Assembly (NCBI GenBank): GCA_910592005.1
Contig: CAJVPP010002462.1
Span: 1-14,791, forward strand
From: Funneliformis mosseae
Taxonomy: Eukaryota > Glomeromycota > Glomeromycetes > Glomerales > Glomeraceae
Direction: 5' to 3'
DNA: 14,791 bases
Of this stretch, positions 1-11,831 are shown piece after piece. Made by a program: the position numbers and the translations under genes. The notes under the pieces are model-generated. The model was not told where the DNA came from, did not search any database, and saw nothing but the letters and a program-made list of their open reading frames with translations. Position 1 is the stretch's first letter; every line of letters starts with the position of its first letter.

Positions 1-1435
<1,435 letters not shown>

Positions 1436-1751
1436 GGTAGAAAATTTTTTTTTTGATCAAAAATTTGGATCGACGACAAAATGATAAGATTAATAAAAAT
1501 ATTTACTGGGTAACCTATCATTAGTACATATTTTTAAATTTTTAAATTATAAAATTATATTATATATATTTGAAAGTAATTTATTTACTTTTTAATTTAA
1601 CACGAATTTTTCGTTTATTAAAAAAAAAAAAAAAATAAGAAAAGCTGTGTTTATGTTTAATATTATATTATATAAATCATTTTGATCAAGAATATATACA
1701 TTATCGGCGGATAAAAATACAGCTCTATTAAATATTATGTAACATTCACTC
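1436..1751. other. AT-rich spacer between YIF1 and TRM61
   Basis: This is the 316-base gap between the YIF1 stop and the TRM61 start; both genes read on the minus strand. It must hold the YIF1 3' untranslated region and the TRM61 promoter. It is extremely AT-rich, with a poly-T run near 1446-1454 and a poly-A run near 1621-1635. Minus-strand AATAAA hexamers (TTTATT on the plus strand) occur at 1614-1619 and 1580-1585, about 135-170 bases after the YIF1 stop, and could serve as polyadenylation signals. The open stretch on the minus strand here is low-complexity Ile/Phe/Asn-rich translation of AT-rich DNA, and I see no gene in it. Confidence 0.6.
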
Positions 1752-3054
1752 CTAAACAAGTAAATACATAAGAACAAGTTGAAGGGTTGCTACAATGAAA
1801 AGAAAATGAATTCGTTTTTTTCGTTGTGGACTATTAACGGTATTTGTGGAATCAGGAAAAACGACATATCTAAGTGATCGTAGCTATAAAGAAAATAAAA
1901 ATAAGAAATATGCTAGCATACAAATCAAACTTTGATTAAAGGAAATAATAAATACCAAGAAAAATCCATTTGCCGCAACGGTATATATGAAAATTACAGA
2001 CACCAACCAAAAAGGTGCTATTAAACCAACAAGAAGAGTAACGATAACACTGAACATTCAAAGAAATTAAATTTCAATTAGAAAATGTATAGTAAAAACA
2101 TAAATTATAAACATTGTTTTTTAGCATAGTAAATTTAATATACCCAATAAATTTATATCCCGAATACGCTAATAAATCCAATATCTGAGTTTCAGTTGTG
2201 ATGTTCAATAGGTAACAACCCATCTTTATAAGAATCAATTCTATCAACATAACGAGAGATGCCGTAGTAGCATTTCCTCCTAGAACTTTCGGATGAAATC
2301 TAAAGTGAAAACATTTAATTAAACTTTTTTTAAAAAAAAAGAAAAAGCGAAAAAAATATTAATTAAAATTTACTTGTGTTCAGTTCCAGCAACAAACCCT
2401 GTAAGTAGTACATATGTTACCAGTGCCATCGCTGGTATATATAAATCTGGTGAATTTATATCGTCTCTGGGCGGTTTAAATCCTTCCATTTGTCCGTTCT
2501 GTTCAGAACGTTTAACGAGCCTTGACCATGGTCGATGTCTCCATGGAAATAACAACAATCTGATTTTGTTTGCTACGTACAAGTTATTTACTTTAAAATA
2601 ATGTTTTAAAGCAGGAAAATTAACATATCGATTGATCTAAAATATTAAATCGAAAGTTAAACCTCTTAAAAAGCATATCCAGGTTTACAGTGGGTATTAG
2701 ATTTTAAAGAAATAAATTTACATTTTTTTCGACGTATTCACTTCCTGTCATCATTGCAGTTCTCCCAAATTGCATTCCCATTTGTGTTGTAGCATCATTA
2801 AATCTCCACGCGTCGTTGTATTCGTTTGGTCCTTGTTGGTGCGGAGGTGGAGGTGGAATATTCTGGTGTTGGTGTGTGATTCTCTGTTGTGTAGTTGGTG
2901 AAGGTGAGGAGACCGGAGGATCGACCATTTGAATTGGTGGGTGAGTGGGAATTGGATGTTGTAATGGAGGTGGAGAAACCGAATGTTGTTGTGGTGGATA
3001 ATAGCTATAAGAGTTATGTTTGGGTGGGTTGTTTGGGTTGTTTTGATTGTACAT
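1752..3054 (-). CDS. YIF1: Yif1-family ER-Golgi membrane protein
   Basis: Yif1 partners Yip1 and Rab GTPases (Ypt1 in yeast) in ER-to-Golgi vesicle traffic. Minus-strand exons are 2722-3054, 2374-2636, 2144-2299, 1956-2049 and 1752-1883, giving 325 residues and a stop with consistent phase. Residues 1 to about 85 are a Pro/His/Gln/Asn-rich, presumably disordered cytosolic tail starting MYNQNNPNN. The conserved amphipathic region follows: EYVEKN then INRYVNFPALKHYF (about 106-125) and LLLFPWRHRPWSR (about 138-150), which is typical of Yif1. Five hydrophobic segments are then visible at about 176-195, 212-231, 241-262, 265-284 and 305-325, the last ending in LQLVLMYLLV at the C-terminus. The length matches family members of about 290-320 residues. 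The start has A at -3, and a Met in another frame just upstream is not supported. It is divergent from VPS28 across 182 bases. Confidence 0.93.
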
Positions 3055-3236
3055 TTTTGCAACGCTTGTTATTATCTAGAAATCGAAACCAGTTTTATTT
3101 TTTTTTTTTTTTTATAGAAAATCATTAAATTTGGAGGTTGAACTTGGATAATTATGATTGGTCGAATTTTTGAACATTGTTCATCATTCCTTTTTAACTT
3201 GTTTTTCGTGTTTCTAATAATTCAAAAAGTTTAATA
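3055..3236. promoter_or_regulatory. Short divergent intergenic region, likely bidirectional promoter of YIF1 and VPS28
   Basis: Only 182 bases separate the start codons of two divergently read trafficking genes, so both promoters must share this space or extend into the genes. It contains a long poly-T run near 3099-3113, which would be poly-A in the YIF1 sense and could exclude nucleosomes. It also has an inverted CCAAT box (ATTGG at 3157-3161) about 80 bases upstream of the VPS28 start. No clear TATA box was seen. That both genes use the same control elements is inference. Confidence 0.55.
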
Positions 3237-4348
3237 ATGTCAAATACTCCAGCGAGCTTTAGTTATCTCACAACTTATGGTCCTTCAAGAGCTGCCTCTT
3301 ACTCACCTGTTCCCTCAGAACACAGTAAGTTGCTTTGATGAACGTTAAGCAATATCCTTTCAATTAGTAATTATTAAACAATCCTTCCTTCAATAAAGGT
3401 CTCGCGCTTGATGAGGTAAACCAGTTTATCTTTGCATTCAAGTTTCAAAAAATCATGTTTTTATAATTTTTCAACTTTATGTTAGGAGGTCAGATTATAT
3501 ACCAATAATAAAGACAGAGAAAAATACGAGAATTTAGCAGATTTATATGCTATTATTGTAACAATGGAACATTTGGAGAAAGCATATGTTAGAGATTCTG
3601 TCACTGCTTCCGAGTAAGATTAACTTATTCTCTCTTCTTTAATTAATTCATTTATCGTGAATCAACTAAATCGAATTATTCTTAGATATACACAAGCTTG
3701 TGCGCAATTAATAGCACAGTACCGAACAGCACTTAATTTAGTATGTGATTCCATAACGGATGTGGAAAAGTTTATGGAAAAGTTTATAAAAGAATATAAG
3801 GTATGGTTTCTAATTGAGATCCGTTACTTTATTTTATTTATATTTTCTGATGTAAATTTATCCTATCAGTTAGAGTGTCCAGCGGCAGTAAATCGATTCA
3901 AAATAGGGGTGCCCGCCACAATCGAACATCCCACCGGTGCTGGACATGATACCAGTAAATTTGCACAATACGTTGCTGAAACGGTTCATGTAAGTTGTGC
4001 TTTGCTTTGTTGCCGTACAGAATATCTTTTTTTTTTTTTTTTATTTTTTTAATCATTATTTTTTTTTTTGTTCTTTAGCATTTGATTACTACTATGGATG
4101 CACTAAAATTAGGTATGAAGGCTGTGGACTATATACATCCTTTGCTTGGTGACTTAATGCAAAGTTTAAACAAAGTTAGTTCGTTACCTGCTGATTTTGA
4201 GGGTAAAGCAAAGATTAGAAATTGGTTAATTATGTTAAATGGAATGAAGGCCAGTGATGAACTTAACGAAGAACAAGTTCGACAATTATCATTTGATCTT
4301 GAAAGTGCCAATAACGCGTTTTATCGTTCTCTTTCTGATAAGAATTAA
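3237..4348 (+). CDS. VPS28: Vps28, ESCRT-I subunit
   Basis: Vps28 is a core subunit of ESCRT-I, which sorts ubiquitinated cargo into multivesicular endosomes. Its N-terminal part packs with Vps23 and Vps37, and its C-terminal four-helix domain contacts ESCRT-II. Exons are 3237-3324, 3399-3415 (17 bases only), 3486-3613, 3686-3800, 3870-3989 and 4079-4348, giving 245 residues with phase kept throughout. Family landmarks appear in order: EVRLYTNNKDREKYENLADL (about 36-55), MEHLEKAYVRD and YTQACAQLIAQY in the core, then the C-terminal domain from about residue 147 with LPADFEGK, NGMKASDEL, and QLSFDLESANNAFYRSL close to the end. The length is close to the usual 220-245. The first 30 residues are Ser/Thr/Tyr/Pro-rich and variable. 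Intron 5 has long T-runs. AATAAA at 4352-4357 directly follows the stop and may be a polyadenylation signal. Confidence 0.97.
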
Positions 4349-4567
4349 TTTAATAAAAAAGGACAATATGCATTTGCATTATTTATTTTCAATCCCTATG
4401 ATGATTAATTATAATAAAATTATAAAAAGAATAATGATACAAATTATTAAAAATATCTATAAATCCATTAGTCTATGTATACAATGATGTCTATATGTCT
4501 ATATGTGTAAATATAATACTTGAAATTTGATTTCATTAAGGAGTATATATTCTAATAAGGATCTCTT
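4349..4567. other. Convergent 3' spacer between VPS28 and the DET1-like gene
   Basis: This is the 219-base AT-rich gap between two converging genes. A plus-strand AATAAA lies at 4352-4357. A minus-strand AATAAA (TTTATT at 4382-4387) lies 181 bases past the DET1-like stop. If both are used, the two 3' untranslated regions overlap over much of the gap. No coding potential is supported. Confidence 0.5.
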
Positions 4568-5774
4568 TCAATCATTTAAGTTTTCCTTCACTACCTCATT
4601 TACACTAAGCGACGAAGAATTCAAACTTTGCTCGTCTGATTCTGATGCATCTTCCATAACATCTTCGCTGCTGAACTCTTCTCCTGCTTCTGCTTCAATG
4701 TTATAACCTAACAAATGTCCATTAAAAATTTTTTCTTGATTCTGGATTAAATATTTATCCTTAACATTATCGTTATCATTGTCAGTTTCATCATCATTAT
4801 AATGCCTTCTAAAACTTGTCGTCAATTTGTATTTGTTTGTTTCTTGATTCTTTTCCATGATCACAAATTCACAGGTACATAAATTGTTTAATGATTCGAA
4901 TTCTTCTACGGACCAATGAAACCAACGCATCACAAATAACCTGAAAATGATTTAAAAAAAAATTTGTATCAATAATAGTGTAGATAAAAATGTTTATAAT
5001 ATTTTAAAGATGATTATTATTACCTTGATAGTAATCCATGAGTGACGATTACCAGAACCGAAGGAAAACTGGGAGAAGCGAAAGCACGGTGCAATCTAAG
5101 CTCGAAATTACAATATTTAAACAATGGTCATTTAATTAAGATTTTATTTAAGCGATAAAAAGGTCATTAAAAATAACTTACGTCTCTTGAAAAGTTGATA
5201 TTCTATCGTATACATCAGCACCACTTTCACCATTCGGTATACGATAGAAACTATAAAAATGAAAGAATTGAGTGGAGTGGATTTCATAAATAAAATTATG
5301 ATTTAATTAAAGGAAAAACTCACAAGTGACCATAAGATTTCCTTTCCATTTTGATCCTTGCCATTTCTTCAGGTGGTCCTTGAAAGTTTCCCCAATCTAT
5401 TAAATCATTGTGTGAAAGTTGAATTCAATCATAAAGTTTAAGTGGTACAAATAACAATTTCCTTGTGATGAAATAAATGATTACTTACCTTGTTCTCTCA
5501 ATCTTGGTTCTTCACAATACTTCCACCTTCTTTTGTCTAATGCTTTAGACATATTTTCAAATGTTTGTCTGGCTCTTAAATAAGGGCTAACATAGAACTG
5601 CACAACCTCGTCAGGTTTAAGCAATTTATTAAGACGATGTCCGGCTTCAAGGGCCTGTTCCACACCCACTTTTGTCAATTTGATTTTGTGATCAGGAACC
5701 CAACGGTGAATAGAAATATCAACATTGGCTTCCGATTGTCCATGACGAACGAGGATAATTAAACGTGGTCGCAT
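4568..5774 (-). CDS. DET1: Histidine phosphatase (phosphoglycerate mutase-like) of the yeast DET1 type, with acidic C-terminal tail
   Basis: This is a clade-1 histidine phosphatase. The yeast relative DET1 is an acid phosphatase implicated in sterol movement; the substrate here is unknown. Minus-strand exons are 5489-5774, 5324-5396, 5182-5250, 5024-5095 and 4568-4940, giving 290 residues in phase. The catalytic core is complete. LVRHGQSEAN is at about 8-17 with nucleophile His11. SPYLRARQT has the phosphate-binding Arg67. RLREQDWGNFQG has the probable acid Glu94. SYGHFFYRIPNGES is at about 116-129, and VTHG has the second His162. RWFHWSVEEFESL follows, a stretch shared with the DET1 type as I recall it. 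After about residue 205 the protein becomes Asp/Asn/Glu/Ser-rich and probably disordered, which looks like a lineage-specific extension. The yeast insert between the RHG motif and the SPY motif is shorter or absent. The gene is convergent with VPS28. Confidence 0.87.
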
Positions 5775-5850
5775 TATTCAGGTTTTTTTTTAATTTTGTT
5801 TTTTGTTTTTAAAAAACGGGAGTCAAAAAAACAAAAATTACTTTTAATAA

Positions 5851-6024
5851 ATAGACCATTCAACCACCAATCATAGAGATATAGATAGGGATGTAGCTGA
5901 AGGTTGGGATCGAATCAGATTGGACTCGGATCGTCCATCACGTGGTCTCAAAACAAGAAGTAGGCTAGATCCAGAAACAGCAATGATTTACCTAACAAAC
6001 GGGGGTATCGACTCTTCGATCTGA
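5851..6024 (+). other. Open, GC-richer fragment of unknown origin
   Basis: A plus-strand frame is open for 57 codons between a TAA at 5848-5850 and a TGA at 6022-6024. It is visibly richer in G and C than its surroundings. Its translation is charged and mixed in composition (EGWDRIRLDSDRPSRGLKTR, then RLDPETAMIYLTNGG), unlike the Asn/Ile/Lys/Phe translations that AT-rich spacer usually gives. There is no Met near the 5' side and no clear splice acceptor that would make it an exon of the nucleoporin gene. I do not recognise the family. It may be a relic of a coding exon or a mobile element, or simply part of a 5' untranslated region. Confidence 0.3.
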
Positions 6025-6688
6025 TATGAAATTAACTCATCGTCCATCCGGACTAATTAATAATTAGGTAGAATTATCTTATATTTTATAATAAATAAAA
6101 AAAAAGATGACTTAGCAAATAGACAGCATTTTCAACGATTATTGACAAATTATAAATGGAAAACAAATTCAGATATCAATGTGAAGATGATGAATAAAAT
6201 ATAAATCATGCATTTCTTTTACTAAGTATTGCATCCCACCAATAATATCTAATACACGTTCTCTTTAAGGCGACATGATAAAATGGTGCGTTATGCATGT
6301 CTCTTTCCCCATTCTATAACATGTTGTAATTCTTCGATGTGCGGAATCGGTAAATATGTTTCCAAAAAAAAATATTTCAAAAAGAAACTATAACGTGTTA
6401 TTTACTTAACAAGAAGGGCTTCTTCGTCGCATGATTTTTTACAATAACGGAATATACTGGATCAGCGAAAGAATCTCGAAATTTAGCTATTCAAAAATTA
6501 TGATATGTCAAACATGGCGGAGTATCAAGCTTCCTCCATAACGCTTATTAAAAATTATTAAGATTTTTTTTATCTTCATTTCGTTATTTTTTTTTATAAT
6601 GCGATCCTAAAATCGGGTCTAAAAATCCAAACGGATCATTAACATAAATAGGAGGGCAAAACAAAGATCATTCCCATTTTTAGTTAAG

Positions 6689-6696
6689 TATAAATA
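6689..6696 (+). promoter_or_regulatory. Candidate TATA box of the nucleoporin gene
   Basis: TATAAATA lies 79 bases upstream of the nucleoporin ATG at 6775, a spacing that would leave a short 5' untranslated region. In such AT-rich DNA a chance match is quite possible. Confidence 0.35.
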
Positions 6697-6774
6697 CGAA
6701 TTTCTCACATGATTTACATAACAAAGTAATTTTCTTGAGCAATTTTACTTTCATAATTAAGCAAGAATTTTACA

Positions 6775-9700
6775 ATGTCTGAAGACAAAATCGAAAAAAT
6801 CGAAACAATGCTTGAAGAACTTGATGTAGACGTAAGTTCAACTTGTTAATCTATCAGTTATTGTTATGATTTGAAATGGTTTAAGCCTTACGGTATCTTG
6901 GATCACGTAGTTCTTTGAATTTATACAACTAAAAAAAAGAATTAAACTTTCTAAAGACATTTTTGATGAGAAGTCTATACCTCCTTATTCCTCATTATTA
7001 ACGGTTTCTAATTTATATGGTTATTTTGTGGCGGGAACATCCAAAGGTTGAAGAGTTTATATATAAATATGCATAAATGGTGGTTTTCTTACTTCGATTT
7101 TCTAATCTAATCAACTTATAAATGTTAATAGGCTTTATTTACGCGCTTACAAAAGATTTACGCAATGCCTTTTATTCTTCTGACGCAGAATCGGATAAGC
7201 CATTTGAGCAAGGGATTCACGTTAATATAACTGAAGGACGCGTTCATTTATTAAGGTTAACCTCGGATCAACTCACTTTAATTGTGGGTGTTGAAGGTGG
7301 TCAAATATTATATTATGATGTTACCAAATTTTCAACTGAGGTATAATTTATTTGTTATCATAAATAATATTAAGTTTTTGATAATCAACGTTTTCATTAA
7401 CATGCGATCTGTTCTGATGCTATAAATTAGTCCTCTAAAATTCAACCATATCAAACTATGAAATTTTCGGACAATGTCGTGGATATTCGACCTAATCCTG
7501 GAGAAGATAATAAAATTATCGCATTTTTGCTTGTAACTGGTACCGTGCATATCAAAGATCTTATATCTGACGCTGAAATTGGTTCCGTGAAAAATTCTAA
7601 ACTTGGCGAGCAAGTTACAGCTAGTAAGTGGAAAAAATTACATTCAAACAAGTCGATCATTTAGATTATTAACTATTATCGTAAATCTCTTAAGTATGTT
7701 GGTCACCAAAAGGAAAGCAATTGACTTGTGGTAGTCAATCTGGAAGGCTTGTACAATTTACGCCTGATGGAATTGCTAAATCATCTTATCAAGCACCACC
7801 AGGAATTCAAGAATCTACTTATTATGGTAAGTTAAATCGGATTACAGATGAATATAGATATAATTTATTTATTTTTTCGCGAATGTTAACATTACATCTA
7901 TTATAGTCAGAAATGTTCTCTGGCTAGAAAATACCATATTTATAGTAACTTATTTTCCAATCGTTCAGGATGATGACTCTGAACACATAGTTTATTTGAT
8001 ATCAAATGAGAATAAATTAAAGACAGTTTATAATCAGATTCCAAATATTTGTTATCCAAGTCCTCGTAATAAGGGTTCATATATGTTTATGGAATCTATT
8101 AAGGATTGGTAAAAGTTTTTTCATTTATCATTTCTAATAATTAATAACATTTCATAATTATAATCTTTTATATTCATTCCTTCTAGGGACTCGGATTTGA
8201 AAAGCATGGTCATTTGTGCTAGTACAAATTCTTCTGATACAAATTTAATTGCTCGTAGCGATTCAGACGCATGGTCTAATTGGAATCTTTCAGAAACAGC
8301 TCGTGCGATTCTTCCACTTTCATCACTTCATGAAGATGAAACACTACCAATCGGAATGGCGCTTGATCTAACTTCGACAGAATCTTGGGTTATAAAATTA
8401 ACAGGAGATGAAGATAGTCAAATACCACCAGTCCCTATACTTTTAATCTTTAATGACGAAAGTGAAATACTAGCATTTCGTTGTTTACAAAAAAATGCAT
8501 ATTTAGCTGGAAAAAGTTATCCCGGAATGACAATCCCAATACCCATTCCTTCTATTGGACCTTCAAGTGGAAAAATATTACTTAAACCGAGCCATGAACC
8601 CGCTATTTATGAAAGCAAACCTGGTCCGAGCAATAAAATATCTGTCCCTGTTAGTACATCTACTACTGCAAATATATCGAGAGATAAAATTTCGGTCGGT
8701 CTTGCTAATAATTTTCAAGCAGCAAGGAATAATGCAACAAATACAATTGTCAAAGCTAATGCTCAAAATGCGACATCGATCAAGCAAACAAGTGCTATTA
8801 GACCTGATCTTAATAAAGAAAGATCCCCACATATAATACGACTTGATGCAACAAAGAAAAGTGTACTTGAAGTATGTTTTCATGATTATTCATTAATTTT
8901 TTGAATTTGTATCTTTTGCTATAATATATATATATTTTTCTTTCTAGATTCAATATTTAATAAAAGATATTGAGGAAAATTACTTAATTAAATATCAAGA
9001 ACAGACAAGTGCAGATAGTCTTGAAAATCCTAATGATTGGTCAATTGGAGATTTACCAGTAATTATATCAGAGACGAAACGTTTGGAAGGAGAAACTAAA
9101 AATATCATCGATTCTCTTAGTTTTTTGAAACTGGAGACTACCAATTTAAAACTTAATTTTGTAAAAGGTTATTTAATATTTTCTGTAGTTGTTTTCGTAC
9201 ATTTTTTAATTTATAAATTTTTATTAATTTTGTTACTTATGACAGAGGATGCCATGACAAAGCAGGAGATTGGGTTGTTAGTATCGCCGCAAAAAGTTAC
9301 GCCAACTCATCGTGGAACAATACAGTCAAGAATTACTGAGAAGTACGAAAAAGCTTTTCAGGTAAAATTGATCATTGCTTTTTTGATTTATTGATTAATT
9401 TATCAAAATTTAAATAATGTCAATTTTTTAATATCACATTTATTTTACAATTTATAGGACGTTAAAAATAACGCGGATGAATTAGAGAAACAGTTGGACG
9501 AGTTACATGAGCAAATTAAAGATCATAAGGCAAATAAATATACAGGGTAAATTATTGTATTATCTAATTATCAAATTTTTTTTAAAGTGAACTATAAATA
9601 TATTTTCTCATTCTTTTTTCTTGTGAAATCATTATTATAGATCAACTCCTTTGGATTATATAGATCGTTCAGTTCAAAATATTAGCAAAGGATTATATAG

Positions 9701-11831
9701 TAACGCGTCTCAGATCGAACAATTAAATAATCAATTGAATTTGATTTCCGAACAACTTGCATCTATTAGCTTTAATGAAGATGCTGACATTTTCGTATCT
9801 CAGAAAATCGAACATGACACTAGGAAAAACACAATACCTGTAAAATGCTCGGATGAAAATGAAAAAAAAACTACCAAATTAATGAATAAAGAATGGAAAT
9901 TATCTAGATTTCTAAAAGTAAACGACAAGAGACAAGTGCCATACGTGACAAACCTTTATAGTGATCTTGAACCTAATGAACCAAGTGAGTGACTAATTGA
10001 AGATTGTCATTATTATCATATAAAAAAAAGGAGAGAAAGGTCGATCAATTGTATTAATTTTATCCAAATTTATTAATATGAATATTATAGTGCCTAAGGT
10101 TATCTCCCCAAGAAAGAGTCAAAGTCCATTTAAGACTCGTGATTCAATACAGATAAGCTCAGAGAAGCTTAAGGAACCACTTAAACCGATCGATAGAAAC
10201 ACCATGAGATATAGTAGTTCACTTAGAAATAATCTTACTTTCGGTGAAGAAAGTGATTATTATAATGAATTAGACACTCCGATAAAAAGGAATACATATT
10301 CCGAGTTTAATCTTCCTATAAATGAAGATAATAATGATCTTTCTCCAAGAAATAAACCACCAATTTCGGAAATTAGAGAAATGAGATTACGTTATTTTGA
10401 AAAAGAAAACGATATTACAGAGAATGTAGAGAATGTGTATTCGGATAACACTTCAGAATCCGAAGATGATGAAAATTATCAGGCAGAAGATAGATCCAAT
10501 TTGTATTTAAGTGATTTAGATTCCGAAAATTCGTATTCTCCAACACATACATCTTTAAGAGAAACAAGAGTGAGGTTTCAAGAGCCTTATGAAACAAGGA
10601 TCTATGATGTCGCTGATGAAAACACTGAAGATTCCATACAGAAAAGGTTTGAAAACATTGTCGGTTCCGACGTTTCAAGATTATCTAAAATCTCCAATAG
10701 TCCAACTTATATATCATCACCGGAGACAGATGAACCAAAAGACATAACATCAAGTAATAAGGATGGTTTAGAAGATCTTGAATCTAAATTTGACGCTTTA
10801 ACAAAATCATCTGAACTTCTTCAATATTATGATGGCGAGGAATCAAATTTCGATGAAGCAATTGAAAAACTAGCTGAACTTGAAAAGAAGGAAGAGTTCA
10901 TAGAACCATTCAAAGTTGATAGTACATCATTGGAAGAGATATCTCAGGTAGCTCCTGAGCCTGGTGTTGAATCCAAGCCCGAAGAGGTCTTGCAGCAGAA
11001 ACCTACTAGCAGAGAAAATGATGTTATAAATGAAAGTAACAATTTAACAAATATGGCTACAGGTTTCGGATCAATTGGTTTGGGAGAGCCTTTAAGCTTA
11101 CCTAGTCCAACTAGTTCACTAACGTTTGGGTTAAGTACATCTAATGCACAGCAAAAGGACCTTGGCTCAACACCTTTTGGCTCAACAATATCTTCCTCTT
11201 TAAACTTTGGAACAGCAGCACCTGTTCCTTCGGTATATAGGGGAGAAATACCAAATGCATTTAATATCGGTAGCATTCCACCAGCACTTTCTGCAACACC
11301 TTCAAATGTTGTTAATGCATTTAGTCAACCACAACCACCTTTATCGTTTGGTCAATCGCCTCAATTACCTAATGCTTTTGCACAACCTGCATTTGGACAA
11401 TCAGGATTTCAATCGCCTGCTTTCGGACAACCATCATTTGGTGTACCGGGGTTTGGAACACCATCTCATTTTCCGAAACCGGCTGCACTTAATGCTCCAA
11501 GTGGTGGTGGTTTCGCTCGTTACTCAAGGTATTTTGAAAAAATATATATTTCTTTTACCTTTAATTCGCATAGTTGCTTGAATTAATGTATCTATTTTAG
11601 TAATAATAATAATACTCCTGGTTTCGGAGGGAGTGTTGGCGGCTTTGGAAGTACACCGGTTACTCCAGCACCTACTACGTATGATATACATACTGTTTTT
11701 CTCTGTTTTTTTTTTTTTTATTTTTGATTTTTTGATTTTTTTTTTTTTATTAAGCATTTTTTTTTTTTTATAATATAAGTAAACCGCCTAGCACCACATC
11801 AAGTCCACTATGGAGTTCATTTCGTGGTTAA
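6775..11831 (+). CDS. NUP159: Nup159/Nup214-family nucleoporin (cytoplasmic side of the nuclear pore)
   Basis: Proteins of this family sit on the cytoplasmic face of the nuclear pore and recruit the DEAD-box helicase Dbp5 through their beta-propeller for mRNA export. Exons: 6775-6831, 6911-7046, 7132-7340, 7431-7623, 7695-7826, 7907-8108, 8187-8871, 8948-9167, 9246-9361, 9458-9546, 9641-9984, 10091-11528, 11601-11678, 11780-11831. They join in phase to about 1316 residues. Residues 20-415 fit the propeller: LLTVSNLYGYFVAGT, GGQILYYDV, CWSPKGKQLTCGSQSGRLVQ, then VRNVLWLENTIFIVTYF, and ILAFRCL closing it. Residues 538-730 (exons 8-11) hold heptad-rich helices such as DELEKQLDELHEQI and IEQLNNQLNLISEQL. 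Residues 800-1100 are acidic, polar and probably disordered. Residues 1120-1290 carry about 11 FG motifs (GFGS, AFGQ, SFGV, GFGG). The protein ends SSPLWSSFRG. The boundary of intron 8 is uncertain (9168-9245 or 9161-9247). AATAAA at 11924-11929 is a likely polyadenylation signal. Confidence 0.85.
9168..9245 (+). other. In-frame, stop-free intron of the nucleoporin gene (alternative boundaries 9161-9247)
   Basis: The reading frame runs open through this stretch, which would add 26 very hydrophobic residues (Val, Phe, Leu and Ile rich). I treat it as an intron because the sequence is T-rich, because G|GTTATT and ..ACAG splice signals bracket it, and because a membrane-like block is out of place inside a coiled coil. 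An alternative pair, GTAAAA at 9161 and ..ACAGAG ending at 9247, also preserves frame and gives a protein three residues shorter. RNA data would decide. Confidence 0.6.

Larger units (their letters stand above)
5775..6774. promoter_or_regulatory. 1-kb divergent intergenic region between the DET1-like gene and the nucleoporin gene
   Basis: This region carries the promoters of two divergent genes. CCAAT motifs lie at 5867-5871 (93 bases from the DET1-like start) and at 6239-6243. A TATAAATA sequence lies at 6689-6696, 79 bases before the nucleoporin ATG, a plausible core promoter. Most of 6025-6774 is AT-rich with T-runs (for example near 6590) and shows no supported gene. A GC-richer open stretch at 5851-6024 is listed separately. 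No tRNA or other structured RNA was recognised. Confidence 0.5.

Noticed and set aside
2751..3128. Two overlapping open frames, one on each strand, over the first YIF1 exon
   Set aside because: They are shadows of the Pro/His-rich YIF1 N-terminus. Their His/Thr-rich or Val/Glu-rich translations match nothing, whereas the YIF1 frame continues in phase into conserved exons.
7332..7660. Minus-strand open frames across nucleoporin exon 4
   Set aside because: They are antisense to the propeller exon, which reads in phase with its neighbours and shows family-like sequence.
8755..8800. A possible dynein light-chain binding motif (TQT-like) in the nucleoporin linker
   Set aside because: The reading SIKQTSA only loosely resembles the motif, occurs once rather than as a tandem series, and lies in a different place from the yeast Nup159 motifs.
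8578..8883. A 101-codon Cys/Ile-rich minus-strand frame
   Set aside because: It is the antisense shadow of the low-complexity linker in nucleoporin exon 7.
11207..11581. A His/Leu-rich plus-strand frame over the FG region
   Set aside because: It is a frame-shifted reading of the repetitive FG-coding sequence.
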